This document shows positions 7,680-16,296 of a stretch of 33,435 bases of DNA, piece by piece (the stretch's first letter is position 1; every line of letters begins with the position of its first letter). The DNA is taken from contig JAESUK010000134.1 of the NCBI GenBank assembly GCA_016763095.1, forward strand, positions 1 through 33,435, read 5' to 3'. The notes under the pieces are model-generated. The model made no database searches, was not told the DNA's origin, and was given only the letters and a program-made list of their open reading frames with translations. The position numbers were made by a program, and so were the translations under genes. Source of the DNA: Alphaproteobacteria bacterium (GTDB lineage: Bacteria > Pseudomonadota > Alphaproteobacteria > Micavibrionales > Micavibrionaceae).

Positions 7680-8321
7680 TTATTTAGCTTTGCCTTCTGT
7701 GTCCAATGCCACTGGGCGATTAACCCGTACAGATAAATCTGAGGCAATTGGTTCGTCATCCAACATTTCAATCATACCCGATGGGTGAACTGAGAAGTTA
7801 GCGATAAACAAAGCGTTTGAATAAAACACAACAGCATCACATAGCCAGTGACTTTGCTCATTTTTACCTTCAAAGCTTGCAGGACGTAAAGATCCGCCGA
7901 TTACGGCTTTCATCTTATCATCCATTTCAGGCATATTTGGCTCGTCCATATCTTCTGCGATCAAAAATGGACCTTCTTCTCCGCGCACGAAGAAACAGAA
8001 GAATCGAAGATAATCTAAAACGTTACCATCGTTCACTTTAATCGGTGCTTTTGCATTAATATCGTGGATTGGAGGGGATGTCCCGTTCAGGCGGTATAGT
8101 GTGCCTTGATCTGTGAGATAATATACTGTCAGCTCTTTTGGCATCCAATTTTCATCTCTCATACGGATCATTGCAACGGAATCAAAGAACGGAAGAGATC
8201 TCCATTCTACCTTTGTTGTTTCAGCAGACGGATCTAATACCCCATCAATTTTCCCAACTTGCTCAAGAAATCCTGTTAACTCTTCCCCCGTTACTGGGTT
8301 CCATTTGTCATCTTCATACAT
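7680..8321 (-). CDS. Conserved hypothetical protein (213 aa)
   Basis: I do not recognise a named family. The protein is acidic and soluble, with no signal peptide or membrane helix. It alternates aromatic strand-like segments (LRFFCFFVRGEEGPFLIAED, HWLCDAVVFYSNALFIANFSV) and polar loops, suggesting a mainly beta fold. An AAGAGA site precedes the ATG. Codon use looks like that of its neighbours, and it sits alone between rsmC (convergent) and the rpmH operon (divergent), with a likely terminator at 7625-7651. Its length and the absence of any overlapping better candidate make it a real gene; its function is unknown. Confidence 0.75.
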   Translation of the reverse strand: MYEDDKWNPVTGEELTGFLEQVGKIDGVLDPSAETTKVEWRSLPFFDSVAMIRMRDENWMPKELTVYYLTDQGTLYRLNGTSPPIHDINAKAPIKVNDGNVLDYLRFFCFFVRGEEGPFLIAEDMDEPNMPEMDDKMKAVIGGSLRPASFEGKNEQSHWLCDAVVFYSNALFIANFSVHPSGMIEMLDDEPIASDLSVRVNRPVALDTEGKAK

Positions 8322-8431
8322 AGAATAAATCTCTTCTTTATTTTATTCGTTTTATTTTCAATAGCATGCCAGAAACACAGAAGAAAGCAAGGCGTTTATA
8401 TGAACGTTTCACTTTATGTCACTTATGTTTC

Positions 8432-8460
8432 TTGACAATAGTTGTTTTACACATTATACA
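8432..8460 (+). promoter_or_regulatory. Sigma-70-type promoter of the rpmH-rnpA-yidD-yidC-engB operon
   Basis: A perfect -35 TTGACA (8432-8437) is followed after exactly 17 bases by TATACA (8455-8460), which matches four of six positions of the -10 consensus. The rpmH ATG follows 53 bases later with AGGAG at good spacing. It is the best sigma-70 promoter match I see in the window and suits a highly expressed ribosomal-protein operon. Confidence 0.75.
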
Positions 8461-8513
8461 TTCGCCACTCAAGGATTATTGAACACTATATTAGAAATTT
8501 AGGAGCAACGCTC

Positions 8514-8654
8514 ATGTCAACAAAAAGAACTTTCCAACCATCTCTTTTGGTTCGCGCCCGCAGACACGGATTTCGTGCACGTATGGCCACACGTCATGGA
8601 CGCGCAATTTTATCTGCACGTCGTGCAAAAGGACGTAAGAAATTGTCTGCATAG
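8514..8654 (+). CDS. rpmH: 50S ribosomal protein L34
   Basis: This is a 46-residue basic protein of the large ribosomal subunit. The sequence KRTFQPSLLVRARRHGFRARM, followed by ATRHGRAILSARRAKGRKKLSA, is the L34 signature along its whole length. The ATG at 8514 is preceded by AGGAG seven bases upstream; the reading frame is open further 5' (to 8442), but that extension has no ribosome site and is not part of L34. It opens the conserved cluster with the RNase P protein gene 28 bases downstream. The proximity to dnaA/oriC seen in many bacteria cannot be assessed here. Confidence 0.98.
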   Translation: MSTKRTFQPSLLVRARRHGFRARMATRHGRAILSARRAKGRKKLSA

Positions 8655-8682
8655 GCAGCAGTTTCTTCATGAGGACGACCTC

Positions 8683-9072
8683 ATGGGTACAGAAATTGAA
8701 ACATATAAAACAATCGGCAGTTTGAAAAAACGCGCCGATTTTTTGCGTCTTCAGCAAGGTGGAGAAAAGTGGGTCACGAAGAATTTCATTCTCCGTAGAG
8801 ATCAAAGAGCTCCTGCCTCTGGTGATTCTCCAGACCCTCACCCAGACATCCGTTTTGGGCTTACGGTTACCAAAAGAATGTTTAAGAATGCAACTGATCG
8901 CAACCGTGTAAAACGACGGTTACGTTCGGCTATTCAAAATGTGCTCCCGACATCAGACCATAAGACAAAAATGGATTATGTACTCATTGGACGCAAAGAA
9001 GCCCTCACATGTGATTATAAAGACCTTGAGAAAGACCTTAAATGGGCATTGAAAAGGCTGCCTCAGCTATGA
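8683..9072 (+). CDS. rnpA: Ribonuclease P protein component
   Basis: This is the 129-residue basic protein subunit that helps RNase P RNA bind precursor tRNA 5' leaders. Conserved parts are the N-terminal SLKKRADFLRLQQGG (the central cleft with the FxR pattern), RFGLTVTKRMFKNATDRNRVKRRLRSAI with the RNR motif, and the C-terminal segment KTKMDYVLIGRKEAL. The ATG at 8683 has GAGGA 7 bases upstream; an open frame from 8575 overlaps rpmH and is not needed. Its TGA stop overlaps the yidD ATG as ATGA. Confidence 0.95.
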   Translation: MGTEIETYKTIGSLKKRADFLRLQQGGEKWVTKNFILRRDQRAPASGDSPDPHPDIRFGLTVTKRMFKNATDRNRVKRRLRSAIQNVLPTSDHKTKMDYVLIGRKEALTCDYKDLEKDLKWALKRLPQL

Positions 9073-9344
9073 TGAAAGCCTTCATCCGTTTTTACAGGTT
9101 TTTTCTCTCCCCTATTATGGGCAACCAATGCCGTTTTCACCCAACATGCTCCCACTTCGCAGAAGAGGCTTATGAAATGCACGGATTTCTTAAGGGAACA
9201 CTCCTTACAGTCATTCGTATTTTTAAGTGTAACCCTTGGTATAAAGGACAACCTCTTGATCCTGTGCCGAAACGATTTGCCTATAAAGATTTGTTCCTCT
9301 ATAAGATGTTGATCAATGCAAAGAAAAAAATGAAAGACAAGTAA
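9069..9344 (+). CDS. yidD: Membrane protein insertion efficiency factor YidD
   Basis: This 91-residue protein of the YidD (DUF37) family helps YidC insert membrane proteins. The signature is clear: IRFYRFFLSPIMGNQCRFHPTCSHFAEEAYEMHG, then LKGTLLTVIRIFKCNPWYKG and LDPVP. The N terminus is an amphipathic helix and the conserved cysteines are present. The start is the ATG at 9069, overlapping the rnpA stop as ATGA; another in-frame ATG lies 3 bases further on, and an upstream one at 9042 lies inside rnpA. The yidC ATG follows directly after its TAA stop, so rnpA, yidD and yidC are translationally coupled. Confidence 0.95.
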   Translation: MMKAFIRFYRFFLSPIMGNQCRFHPTCSHFAEEAYEMHGFLKGTLLTVIRIFKCNPWYKGQPLDPVPKRFAYKDLFLYKMLINAKKKMKDK

Positions 9345-11165
9345 ATGAGCGTTCAAAAACCTGGACAAATGCACCCTGACGATATTAAAAATTTAATCGT
9401 CTTTATTGTGATAGCCGTGGCACTTTGGGCCGCTTATGATTACTTTGTTATGTCTCCAAATGTTGCCGCACAAAAAGCGCAAATCGCACAAGAGAAAAAG
9501 CTCAACAACGTAGGTACACTCGATGATGCAATCGACTTCCTAGACCCTAAGATGGATCGCATGGACTTCATCGCAAGCGACCTCGTGAATAAAAAACGGG
9601 TTGTCATTGATACACCTGAACTTAAAGGTTCTATCTCAACAAAAGGTGGACGCATTGATGATATATCGCTCAAAAGCCACTATAAAACACATGATAAAAA
9701 AGAATATGTGACATTATTGTCTCCTGCAGGAAGTGAGTTTCCTCATTATGCAGAAACAGGTTGGGTCGCAGCGGACCAATCCATCGCTCTCCCTGATAAG
9801 AACACTGTCTGGTCATTGGTTAGCGGAGAAGAACTTACTCCCCAAAGCCCGATCATCTTTGTATGGAACAACCAACAAGGTATTTCTTTTGAAAGAAAAT
9901 ACGAGATCGACTCACACTTTATGCTGTCTGTTACAGAGTCTGTACGTAATAGCTCAGGAAAAGATATAGAAATTCACCCATATTCAGCCATTGCGCGCCG
10001 TGGAAAGCCTCCAATTATTGATAAAAATATTATCGTTCATGAAGGGCCTTTGGGTTATATCGGTGGCGATCTTGAAGAAATTAAGTACAAAGATGTGGGT
10101 GATAAACCTTCATGGAACTATGTTTCTAAAGAAGGTTGGATTGGATTTGGCCAAAAATATTGGCTTGTCAGCTTATTACCAGAACAAACAATGGATAAGA
10201 CTTTCCGTTTTGTTGAAAAAACGAACAATATCTCTGCTATTCGTCCCCTTTACCAAACGGATGTTATGGGGAGCGCTTTAAACCTTAAAGCAGGCGATTC
10301 AATTGAAGTAATACATCACATTTATGCAGGTGTTAAAAACGTGCGTTTATTGGATGAATATGCTGAAAAGATGAATGTGCGCCACTTTGACTTGGCCGTT
10401 GATTTTGGAATTTTATACTTCATCACACGCCCTCTCCATTGGTTGCTAACTGCGCTGTATAGTGTTGTTGGAAACTTTGGAGTAGCAATTATTATCCTGA
10501 CGTTCATGCTAAGATTAGCTGTTTTTCCTTTGGCAAACACATCATATCGTTCATTTGCAAAAATGAAGAAAATTGCCCCAGAGATGACGGAACTAAAAGC
10601 AAAGTACAAGGATGATAAAGCAGGCATGCAACAAGCATTGATGAAGCTTTACCAGAAAGAAAAAGTAAATCCGATGGCTGGGTGTCTTCCTATTTTGCTT
10701 CAAATCCCTATTTTCTTCGCAATGTATAAGGTGATTTATATTTCCGTTGAAATGCGCCATGCGCCATTCTTTGGATGGATTCAAGATTTATCACAAGCGG
10801 ATCCAACTTCAATATTCAACTTGTTCGGATTGATCCCGTTTGATCCTCCGTCATTCCTGATGATCGGGATTTGGCCATGCATGATGATTTTCTTCATGGT
10901 GCTTCAACAACGTTTGAACCCACCACCTCAAGACCCTACACAAAAAATCATGATGAAGTATTTCCCTTATTTCATTGGGTTCATTATGTCTGGTTTTGCA
11001 TCAGGTCTGGTTATTTACTGGACATTTAGTAATGCGCTTTCTGTTCTTCAGCAAGCGGTTATCATGAAGTCTATGGGTGTTCAAATCCATTTGTTTGGTG
11101 GAGACGAAGACGATGATGATAACGACGATAAGATTAAAAAAGAAAAAACAGTTGAGAGAGACTAA
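9345..11165 (+). CDS. yidC: Membrane protein insertase YidC
   Basis: This 606-residue inner-membrane insertase is of the Gram-negative type: an N-terminal helix (about residues 17-36), a large periplasmic domain (roughly 60-345) with the typical beta-sandwich segments (TPELKGSISTKGGRIDDISL, EGWIGFGQKYWLVSLLPEQ), and the five-helix Oxa1 core (FGVAIIILTFMLRLAVFPLA, with the conserved hydrophilic-groove Arg; NPMAGCLPILLQIPIFFAMYKV; and the last helices around SGLVIYWTFSNALSVLQQ). The C terminus ends in a cytoplasmic acidic and then basic tail (GDEDDDDNDDKIKKEK). It lies directly after yidD and overlaps engB by one base. Confidence 0.98.
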   Translation: MSVQKPGQMHPDDIKNLIVFIVIAVALWAAYDYFVMSPNVAAQKAQIAQEKKLNNVGTLDDAIDFLDPKMDRMDFIASDLVNKKRVVIDTPELKGSISTKGGRIDDISLKSHYKTHDKKEYVTLLSPAGSEFPHYAETGWVAADQSIALPDKNTVWSLVSGEELTPQSPIIFVWNNQQGISFERKYEIDSHFMLSVTESVRNSSGKDIEIHPYSAIARRGKPPIIDKNIIVHEGPLGYIGGDLEEIKYKDVGDKPSWNYVSKEGWIGFGQKYWLVSLLPEQTMDKTFRFVEKTNNISAIRPLYQTDVMGSALNLKAGDSIEVIHHIYAGVKNVRLLDEYAEKMNVRHFDLAVDFGILYFITRPLHWLLTALYSVVGNFGVAIIILTFMLRLAVFPLANTSYRSFAKMKKIAPEMTELKAKYKDDKAGMQQALMKLYQKEKVNPMAGCLPILLQIPIFFAMYKVIYISVEMRHAPFFGWIQDLSQADPTSIFNLFGLIPFDPPSFLMIGIWPCMMIFFMVLQQRLNPPPQDPTQKIMMKYFPYFIGFIMSGFASGLVIYWTFSNALSVLQQAVIMKSMGVQIHLFGGDEDDDDNDDKIKKEKTVERD

Positions 11166-11800
11166 TGGAAGAGATTACAGAAGAAGAACAGACACGCGCG
11201 CGCAAATTATTTGCGGGAACATGCGACTTCGTATTGGGGGTTGCAGAACTTAAGCAATTGCCCGAAGATAATATGCCAGAGGTAGCCTTTATTGGACGCT
11301 CTAACGTTGGAAAGTCTTCTTTGATTAACGCATTGACGGGACGCAAAGATTTGGCACGTACATCCAATACACCGGGTCGGACGCAGCAACTTAACTTCTT
11401 TAACCTTGGTGGACAAATTCACATCGTTGATTTGCCTGGATATGGCTATGCGAAAGTTTCAAAAACTCAAGTGGAAAACTGGACAACACTCATGAAAAAC
11501 TATCTTCGTGGTCGTCCACATCTACGGTGTGTTTTTGTTCTTGTGGATGCGCGCCATGGTTTAAAGCCAAGTGATCTTGATATGATGAAAATGCTTGATA
11601 GCACAGCTGTGAACTACCGTATTGTTTTAACAAAATGTGATAAACAAAAAGATGAACAGCTTGTCATTACTAAGCAAAGGACGGAAGAAGTGTTAAAGAA
11701 ACATGCCGCAGCACAACCTATTATTTGTCAGACAAGTGCATGGGGGAAATTTGGCTTGGATGAACTTCAGGTTCAAATTATGAGGCTTACGTCTTACTAA
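11165..11800 (+). CDS. engB: Ribosome biogenesis GTP-binding protein EngB (YihA/YsxC)
   Basis: This 211-residue GTPase is needed for 50S subunit assembly. The G1 motif GRSNVGKS is at residues 44-51, the G2 region is around TSNTPGRTQQLNFF, G3 is DLPG in IVDLPGYGYAKV, and G4 is TKCDK. These fit the EngB subfamily in order and spacing. The ATG shares its A with the yidC TAA stop, so it is coupled to yidC. In many alphaproteobacteria argB follows engB; here the operon ends five bases before a convergent pilin-like gene, with no obvious terminator. Confidence 0.97.
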   Translation: MEEITEEEQTRARKLFAGTCDFVLGVAELKQLPEDNMPEVAFIGRSNVGKSSLINALTGRKDLARTSNTPGRTQQLNFFNLGGQIHIVDLPGYGYAKVSKTQVENWTTLMKNYLRGRPHLRCVFVLVDARHGLKPSDLDMMKMLDSTAVNYRIVLTKCDKQKDEQLVITKQRTEEVLKKHAAAQPIICQTSAWGKFGLDELQVQIMRLTSY

Positions 11801-11805
11801 ACTTT

Positions 11806-12507
11806 TTAATTCGCGGCGATGATTGAGTAAAAAAACCATCGGTTAATAGGGTCAACACGAGAAACACATATAGATGAATATCCCTCACAGCCAGCACATG
11901 CCACTGTGGTTAGATCCGATCCTCCTGCATTCTCTGCGAAAACATCATTTTCTAATCCTGGGCTATTAAGCGTAGGAATAACCGTAGAACCTGTGAGTTT
12001 TTTATTAATCTCAGCGCAGATACCTTCTTCTATTCCGAAAGCTGTCAAAATAATGTCGTTGGCGGTTGAGGGCGTCCATTCAACATTTGTTACATTACTA
12101 ACCACCCATGCACTTTGTGTTGTTGGTGCTGGGGAAACAAGCGCAAATGGTGGCTCTTTTGCCGGTTTATAGTTCAATCCACCACCACTGACATGAAATA
12201 ATTTTTTAATGTTGGGTGCAGTATTAAACGCTCCATCTGATGGTAATATGGGGTCAATTTCATCAATTGCCGTACCGTCAAAAGCCATCTGGTTAACGAC
12301 ATTCTCCGCGACTGCTGCATAAGTTAAAATTTCTGAGGTATATTGTTGAAGCTGAGCCGCGTTCAATTCATCTGAATTTCCACCCTGCATTGATCTCGAC
12401 AAGGTAAATGTGAGCGCACCAAATAATGCCACCGCGATAAGGATTAAGACAATGACGTTTCCTGCTTCATTTCGAGCAGAATGGTGGTGTAAATGCTTCA
12501 TGTCCAT
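11806..12507 (-). CDS. Pilin-like single-pass membrane protein, paralogue of the gene at 395-985
   Basis: This 233-residue protein has a His-rich basic leader (MDMKHLHHHSARNEAG) followed by the hydrophobic helix NVIVLILIAVALFGALTFTL, nearly identical in its core (LILIAVALF) to the protein at 395-985. RSMQGG follows, like RSSRGG there. A possible prepilin cleavage after Gly16 again lacks Glu at +5. The periplasmic part holds the shared C-x3-N-x2-L-x-G motif (CAEINKKLTG) and a CxxC pair in ACAGCEGYSSICVSR. A TATAAT element (12509-12514 on this strand) sits just before the first ATG, so the working start may be the second ATG at 12501 with little or no leader. No pilus genes are nearby. Function unknown. 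Confidence 0.75.
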   Translation of the reverse strand: MDMKHLHHHSARNEAGNVIVLILIAVALFGALTFTLSRSMQGGNSDELNAAQLQQYTSEILTYAAVAENVVNQMAFDGTAIDEIDPILPSDGAFNTAPNIKKLFHVSGGGLNYKPAKEPPFALVSPAPTTQSAWVVSNVTNVEWTPSTANDIILTAFGIEEGICAEINKKLTGSTVIPTLNSPGLENDVFAENAGGSDLTTVACAGCEGYSSICVSRVDPINRWFFYSIIAAN

Positions 12508-12559
12508 AATTATAACATGAGAGTTGTGTTTACGTCACCCCTTGTGCAATAGTCAGTGC

Positions 12560-13795
12560 ATGGATTTTTTACAGGTTATTTTTGATACTCAAGCCCAAGG
12601 GCTTTGGATTGGTGGTGCAATTGGCTTTCTAATTGCGTCTATTATTTTTATGCGTTGGGTTATACGCCTTGAGAAAGAAAAAGCGCAACTTAACCAACAA
12701 TTTCAAACATTAGGGCAAACATTCGACACACTCGCGCAGGACGCCCTTCGGAAGAGCTCTGAGCAGTTTCTGCAGCTTGCGCAGGAAAAGCTTGCACAAT
12801 CACAGGTCAACAACGCCCACGAGCTTGAAAAGCGCCAAAAAGCGATCTCTGACCTTATTGATCCGGTCACAAAGACACTCTCAACAATGGATGCCAAGCT
12901 TGGTGATCTGGAAAAGGCACGGATTTCTGCTTATGCCGAGCTAAAAACTCAAATTGGAACCATGCATCAAGACCAAGCGAAGCTTCGCCAAGAAACGTCT
13001 TCTTTGGTACAAGCTCTGCGCTCCCCTTCCACACGTGGTCAATGGGGTGAAATGCAACTTAAACGATGCTTAGAAATGGCGGGCATGGTTGAAGGAATTC
13101 ATTTCCATACGCAAGTTACGGTTGATGGGCAACGCCCTGATGTGATCATTGAACTTCCGGGTCAGAAACAAATCGTCATTGATTCCAAGGCACCATTAGA
13201 TGCTTATCTGAATGCCTTTAAAGAAGATGTGAGTGAAGATGCACGTCTACAATATCTGGATACGCATGCGCGCCATGTTAAAGATCATCTCAAGAAACTT
13301 GGTGCAAAATCGTACTGGAAAAACTTTGATAGCCCTGAATTTGTCATCATGTTTTTACCCGGAGAAAGCTATTTCTCTGCCGCACTAGAACGCGACCCAT
13401 CTTTGATTGAAGCAGGTGTTGAGCAGAAGGTTATTCCAGCTTCTCCAACCACGCTTATTTCTTTATGTAAGGCGGTTATGTATGGTTGGTCCCAAGAAAA
13501 ACTTGCGGATAGCGCGCGTGAAATTTCAGAACTTGGGCAAGAGCTTTACAAGCGTGTATCTGTATTTGGCGGACACATGGATAATGTTGGAAAAGGCTTG
13601 GAAAAAGCCATCGGAAGCTATAACCAAGCGATAGGATCGCTTGAAAGCAATGTTTTACCACAAGCGCGACGCTTTAAAGATTACGAAGTTGCCAGTGGCA
13701 TGAAAGACATTGAGCAGATTAAATTGGTTAAAACCACGACACGCGATCTCTCCTCTCCTGAACTCACAGAGAGCAAGAAAAAAGCGTTGAAATAA
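12560..13795 (+). CDS. rmuC: DNA recombination protein RmuC
   Basis: This 411-residue protein has an N-terminal membrane helix (GLWIGGAIGFLIASIIFM), a long coiled coil (LEKEKAQLNQQF through LSTMDAKLGDLEKARISAY) and the RmuC domain. GQWGEMQLKRCLEMAGMVEG and the nuclease-like segment RPDVIIELPGQKQIVIDSKAPLDAY contain the D...DxK pattern of PD-(D/E)xK folds, and FMLPGE/TTLISLCKAV-type motifs follow. In E. coli RmuC limits inversion between short repeats; its biochemical activity is not well defined. I start it at the ATG at 12560 instead of a TTG at 12524, because the extra residues are unlike the family. The gene is divergent from the pilin-like gene. Confidence 0.93.
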   Translation: MDFLQVIFDTQAQGLWIGGAIGFLIASIIFMRWVIRLEKEKAQLNQQFQTLGQTFDTLAQDALRKSSEQFLQLAQEKLAQSQVNNAHELEKRQKAISDLIDPVTKTLSTMDAKLGDLEKARISAYAELKTQIGTMHQDQAKLRQETSSLVQALRSPSTRGQWGEMQLKRCLEMAGMVEGIHFHTQVTVDGQRPDVIIELPGQKQIVIDSKAPLDAYLNAFKEDVSEDARLQYLDTHARHVKDHLKKLGAKSYWKNFDSPEFVIMFLPGESYFSAALERDPSLIEAGVEQKVIPASPTTLISLCKAVMYGWSQEKLADSAREISELGQELYKRVSVFGGHMDNVGKGLEKAIGSYNQAIGSLESNVLPQARRFKDYEVASGMKDIEQIKLVKTTTRDLSSPELTESKKKALK

Positions 13796-13820
13796 AGACT
13801 TAGAATAGGGAATAACCCCT

Positions 13821-14123
13821 CTAAGACGGGTTAAATCTAAACGTATCGAGGGACTCGGCAGCATCTGGGCGTAGGTAAGCGTATCTTGACTCCCAATAGC
13901 CACTTAATAGTTCTTCATCTGACAAACCATATTTCATTAAATTTTCTTGCTCTGTACTCCCCTGTAACTCACGTAAAGTCTCACGAGAGAATACACCACC
14001 GATGCTTCCATCAGATTTGGTAAACACAACATTTTGATGCTTTGGATCAAGTTTGGCGGGTAACGCACTCGTTAACTCACGATTAAATTGCAATCTACAA
14101 CTATTTAAAATTTCTACAGCCAT
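13821..14123 (-). CDS. Hypothetical protein (100 aa)
   Basis: Not recognised. The 100-residue soluble protein starts with MAVEILNSCRLQFNRELTSALP and has a central charged region with LRELQGSTEQENLMKYGLSDEELLSGYWESRYAYLRPDAAE. No membrane or signal segment is present. AAGGA precedes the ATG at good spacing, supporting translation. It is a short isolated gene on the minus strand between rmuC (convergent) and mltA (same strand, 97 bases downstream). A small lineage-specific regulatory or structural protein is possible; nothing in the sequence decides. Confidence 0.6.
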   Translation of the reverse strand: MAVEILNSCRLQFNRELTSALPAKLDPKHQNVVFTKSDGSIGGVFSRETLRELQGSTEQENLMKYGLSDEELLSGYWESRYAYLRPDAAESLDTFRFNPS

Positions 14124-14220
14124 AATCCGATATCCTTACATACTCGCCTAAATAACAATATGTAAAATACTGTACTTTTGTGAAAATTGCAAGATTTTAG
14201 ATGGGCATGGATTCACGGGT

Positions 14221-15384
14221 TTATTTTGGGATGAAAACAGTCATTGTGCCTTTGGACTTCATATTTCCTGCCATGGCTTCAGCGTTTGCACCGTACCCCC
14301 AAAACACATCCCCACGCACAGCACCCTTAATTGCACCACCCGTGTCTTGTGCCACCATAAGTTTTTGAAGGTTTGGCGCATCCTCAACTGGATTTTCGAC
14401 ATCAATCCATACAGGTAAACCATATGGATACAGCCCACGATCTACAGCAAGGGAGCGCCCTGCTGTCAGTGTCACGCCTTCTGCGCCAACAGGTCCATCA
14501 GTACGTAATTTTCTAAAGAACACATACGAACGATTGCTATTCATGATGTGACGTCCCTCCTCAGGGTTCGCCACTAACCATGTACGAATAGATTGCATTG
14601 ATACGTTTTGTTTGGTCAATTCACCCATATCAATCAGCGTACGTCCAATGGCTGTGTATTCATGTCCATTTTGACCTGCGTACCCGACACGTTGTGTTGA
14701 GCCATCTGACATTCTCACAATGCCTGAGCCTTGAATCTCAAGGAAAAATGCATCTACTGGGCTATCCACCCACATAATCGTTTTATCAACGTTTAAAGGC
14801 ATTTTTTGGGCTGTGATCTCGGCGCGATCTTCATAAGGTTTTAGCTTATTATCAATCACGCGTCCCGCAATGCGCTTACCGCGTAAATCATCACGGAACA
14901 ATCCTAAATCAACACTCACAAGGTCGCGTGGCTTTTCACGCAATGGAACATTGTAACGCGCAGTTTGCATATTTGACCCATTGAGAGATGCTTCGTAATA
15001 TCCAGTGAACAGACCCACAGAATCGTTGGCTTTATTGGTCACTTTGAAAGGTTGAAAGTTTTCTTCAATCCACTGTACGACATTATAATCTGGTGTGTTT
15101 TCTGGGCGCTTGGCACATAATTCTTGCCATTGTCCGAATGTTCCCCATTCTGGTTCATGACCAAACCCTGCTTCTGGGTTTTTCTTAGCTATACGTTCAC
15201 ATGATTTATCAAAGGCGGATACAAAGCTGTTTAGCTCCTGCGTGTCTTGCATGCTCCATCCTGCAATTTGTGTAAATGATATTGGTTTAAGCTTATAGCC
15301 ATCATCCACTTTTGCTTGTGTGGTTGGGACGGTCTCACACCCAAATAAGGATAGAGAACAGACGACAAGGGCTAGTTTTTTCAT
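14221..15384 (-). CDS. mltA: Membrane-bound lytic murein transglycosylase A
   Basis: This 387-residue outer-membrane lipoprotein cleaves the MurNAc-GlcNAc bond of peptidoglycan, releasing 1,6-anhydro products. It has a lipoprotein signal with lipobox LFGC (Cys16). The MltA barrel is seen in LFTGYYEASLNGSNMQTARYNVPL and DAFFLEIQGSGIVRMSDGSTQRVGYAGQNGHEYTAIGRTLI. The C-terminal 3D domain shows the three conserved Asp positions (MVAQDTGGAIKGAVRGDVFWGYGANAEAMAG). It lies six bases after the Tim44-like gene, a pairing common in alphaproteobacteria, so both are likely one transcript. Confidence 0.96.
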   Translation of the reverse strand: MKKLALVVCSLSLFGCETVPTTQAKVDDGYKLKPISFTQIAGWSMQDTQELNSFVSAFDKSCERIAKKNPEAGFGHEPEWGTFGQWQELCAKRPENTPDYNVVQWIEENFQPFKVTNKANDSVGLFTGYYEASLNGSNMQTARYNVPLREKPRDLVSVDLGLFRDDLRGKRIAGRVIDNKLKPYEDRAEITAQKMPLNVDKTIMWVDSPVDAFFLEIQGSGIVRMSDGSTQRVGYAGQNGHEYTAIGRTLIDMGELTKQNVSMQSIRTWLVANPEEGRHIMNSNRSYVFFRKLRTDGPVGAEGVTLTAGRSLAVDRGLYPYGLPVWIDVENPVEDAPNLQKLMVAQDTGGAIKGAVRGDVFWGYGANAEAMAGNMKSKGTMTVFIPK

Positions 15385-15390
15385 GATTAT

Positions 15391-16104
15391 TTACTTCGCA
15401 TCAGGGATTGGTGTTTTGTGATCTTCTGGTTCGCCATCGCGTGTTTCATATACTTTCCACGTTGGGTCTTTGGCTTTCGTATCACGACCAAATGTCCATA
15501 TATCACACATTTCAGTAATACGATCTGGATCACCGCTTGTGATCTCGCCCTCTTTATCACGCATAACAGCTGTCTCTTCTGCTGTGAATTGGAAAGACAC
15601 ATAGACCATTTTACCTTCGATTCTTACTTCGACAATCTCGGCTTTCTTAATGGCATGAATTTCAGTTTCTACTGTCTCACCCGCTTTTTCACGTGCTGTG
15701 ATGGCATCATCAAACCCTTGATAGACAGGCTCTGCCAAAAGTGCGGCGAGAATATCACGATCTCCCTCTGCAAAGCCTTCAACGATCATAACGAAGGCAT
15801 CCTTCGCATTATCAACGAAGGCTTTTACATCAAAGCTATGATCCATTTTGATCAGCTCTCTGATTCCAGTTTCAGCAACGGAGTTTGCAAAATCCATATT
15901 TTTAGGAAGAGGGGCATCTTGAATTTCAGTTTTGCTGGTAATATCAATCACCGCGCCTGATACATTCTTATCCGTTGCTTCCAAGAAGGGGTTCGGGCGT
16001 TGGCGTTCATCCCCGCTTCGTGTACCAATTGTGTTTCTAAGCCAGAAAACCAATACTGCTGCGATAATGATATAAATTAGGAGGTCGAGGGGAATGCCGT
16101 TCAT
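15391..16104 (-). CDS. Tim44/TimA-family inner-membrane-anchored protein
   Basis: This 237-residue protein has an N-terminal membrane helix (LLIYIIIAAVLVFWLRNTIG) and a polar linker, then the Tim44-like domain from about residue 85: FVDNAKDAFVMIVEGFAEGDRDILAALLAEPVYQGFDDAI, with KAEIVEVRIEGKMVYVSFQF and DIWTFGRDTKAKDPTWKVYE. The mitochondrial Tim44 C-terminal domain descends from this alphaproteobacterial family; the bacterial role, probably membrane- or transport-related, is not settled. It sits upstream of mltA and divergent from secB, a conserved arrangement in the class. Confidence 0.9.
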   Translation of the reverse strand: MNGIPLDLLIYIIIAAVLVFWLRNTIGTRSGDERQRPNPFLEATDKNVSGAVIDITSKTEIQDAPLPKNMDFANSVAETGIRELIKMDHSFDVKAFVDNAKDAFVMIVEGFAEGDRDILAALLAEPVYQGFDDAITAREKAGETVETEIHAIKKAEIVEVRIEGKMVYVSFQFTAEETAVMRDKEGEITSGDPDRITEMCDIWTFGRDTKAKDPTWKVYETRDGEPEDHKTPIPDAK

Positions 16105-16296
16105 GATATTTACCTTATGTTTGTTGATTTATATATGGCCTATTACCCATGCTTTTTCAAGGTCGTCTTTTGTTAATCATTACTATAAGTGACTATAAAC
16201 CATCCCTATGTTCAGTATTGGTCTTGAAATCATTAAAACTCTGTGCCAAAACTTCTGTGTACATATAAGTAACAAGCAAATAATAGGCACAAAAAC

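Noticed and set aside
13799..13825. Imperfect hairpin after rmuC
   Set aside because: CTTAGA...TCTAAG with an inner GGG/CCC can pair but has bulges and no T-run on the plus strand; too weak to call a terminator.
15418..15960. 180-residue open frame on the plus strand
   Set aside because: Antisense to the Tim44-like gene; cysteine- and phenylalanine-rich translation typical of a shadow frame.
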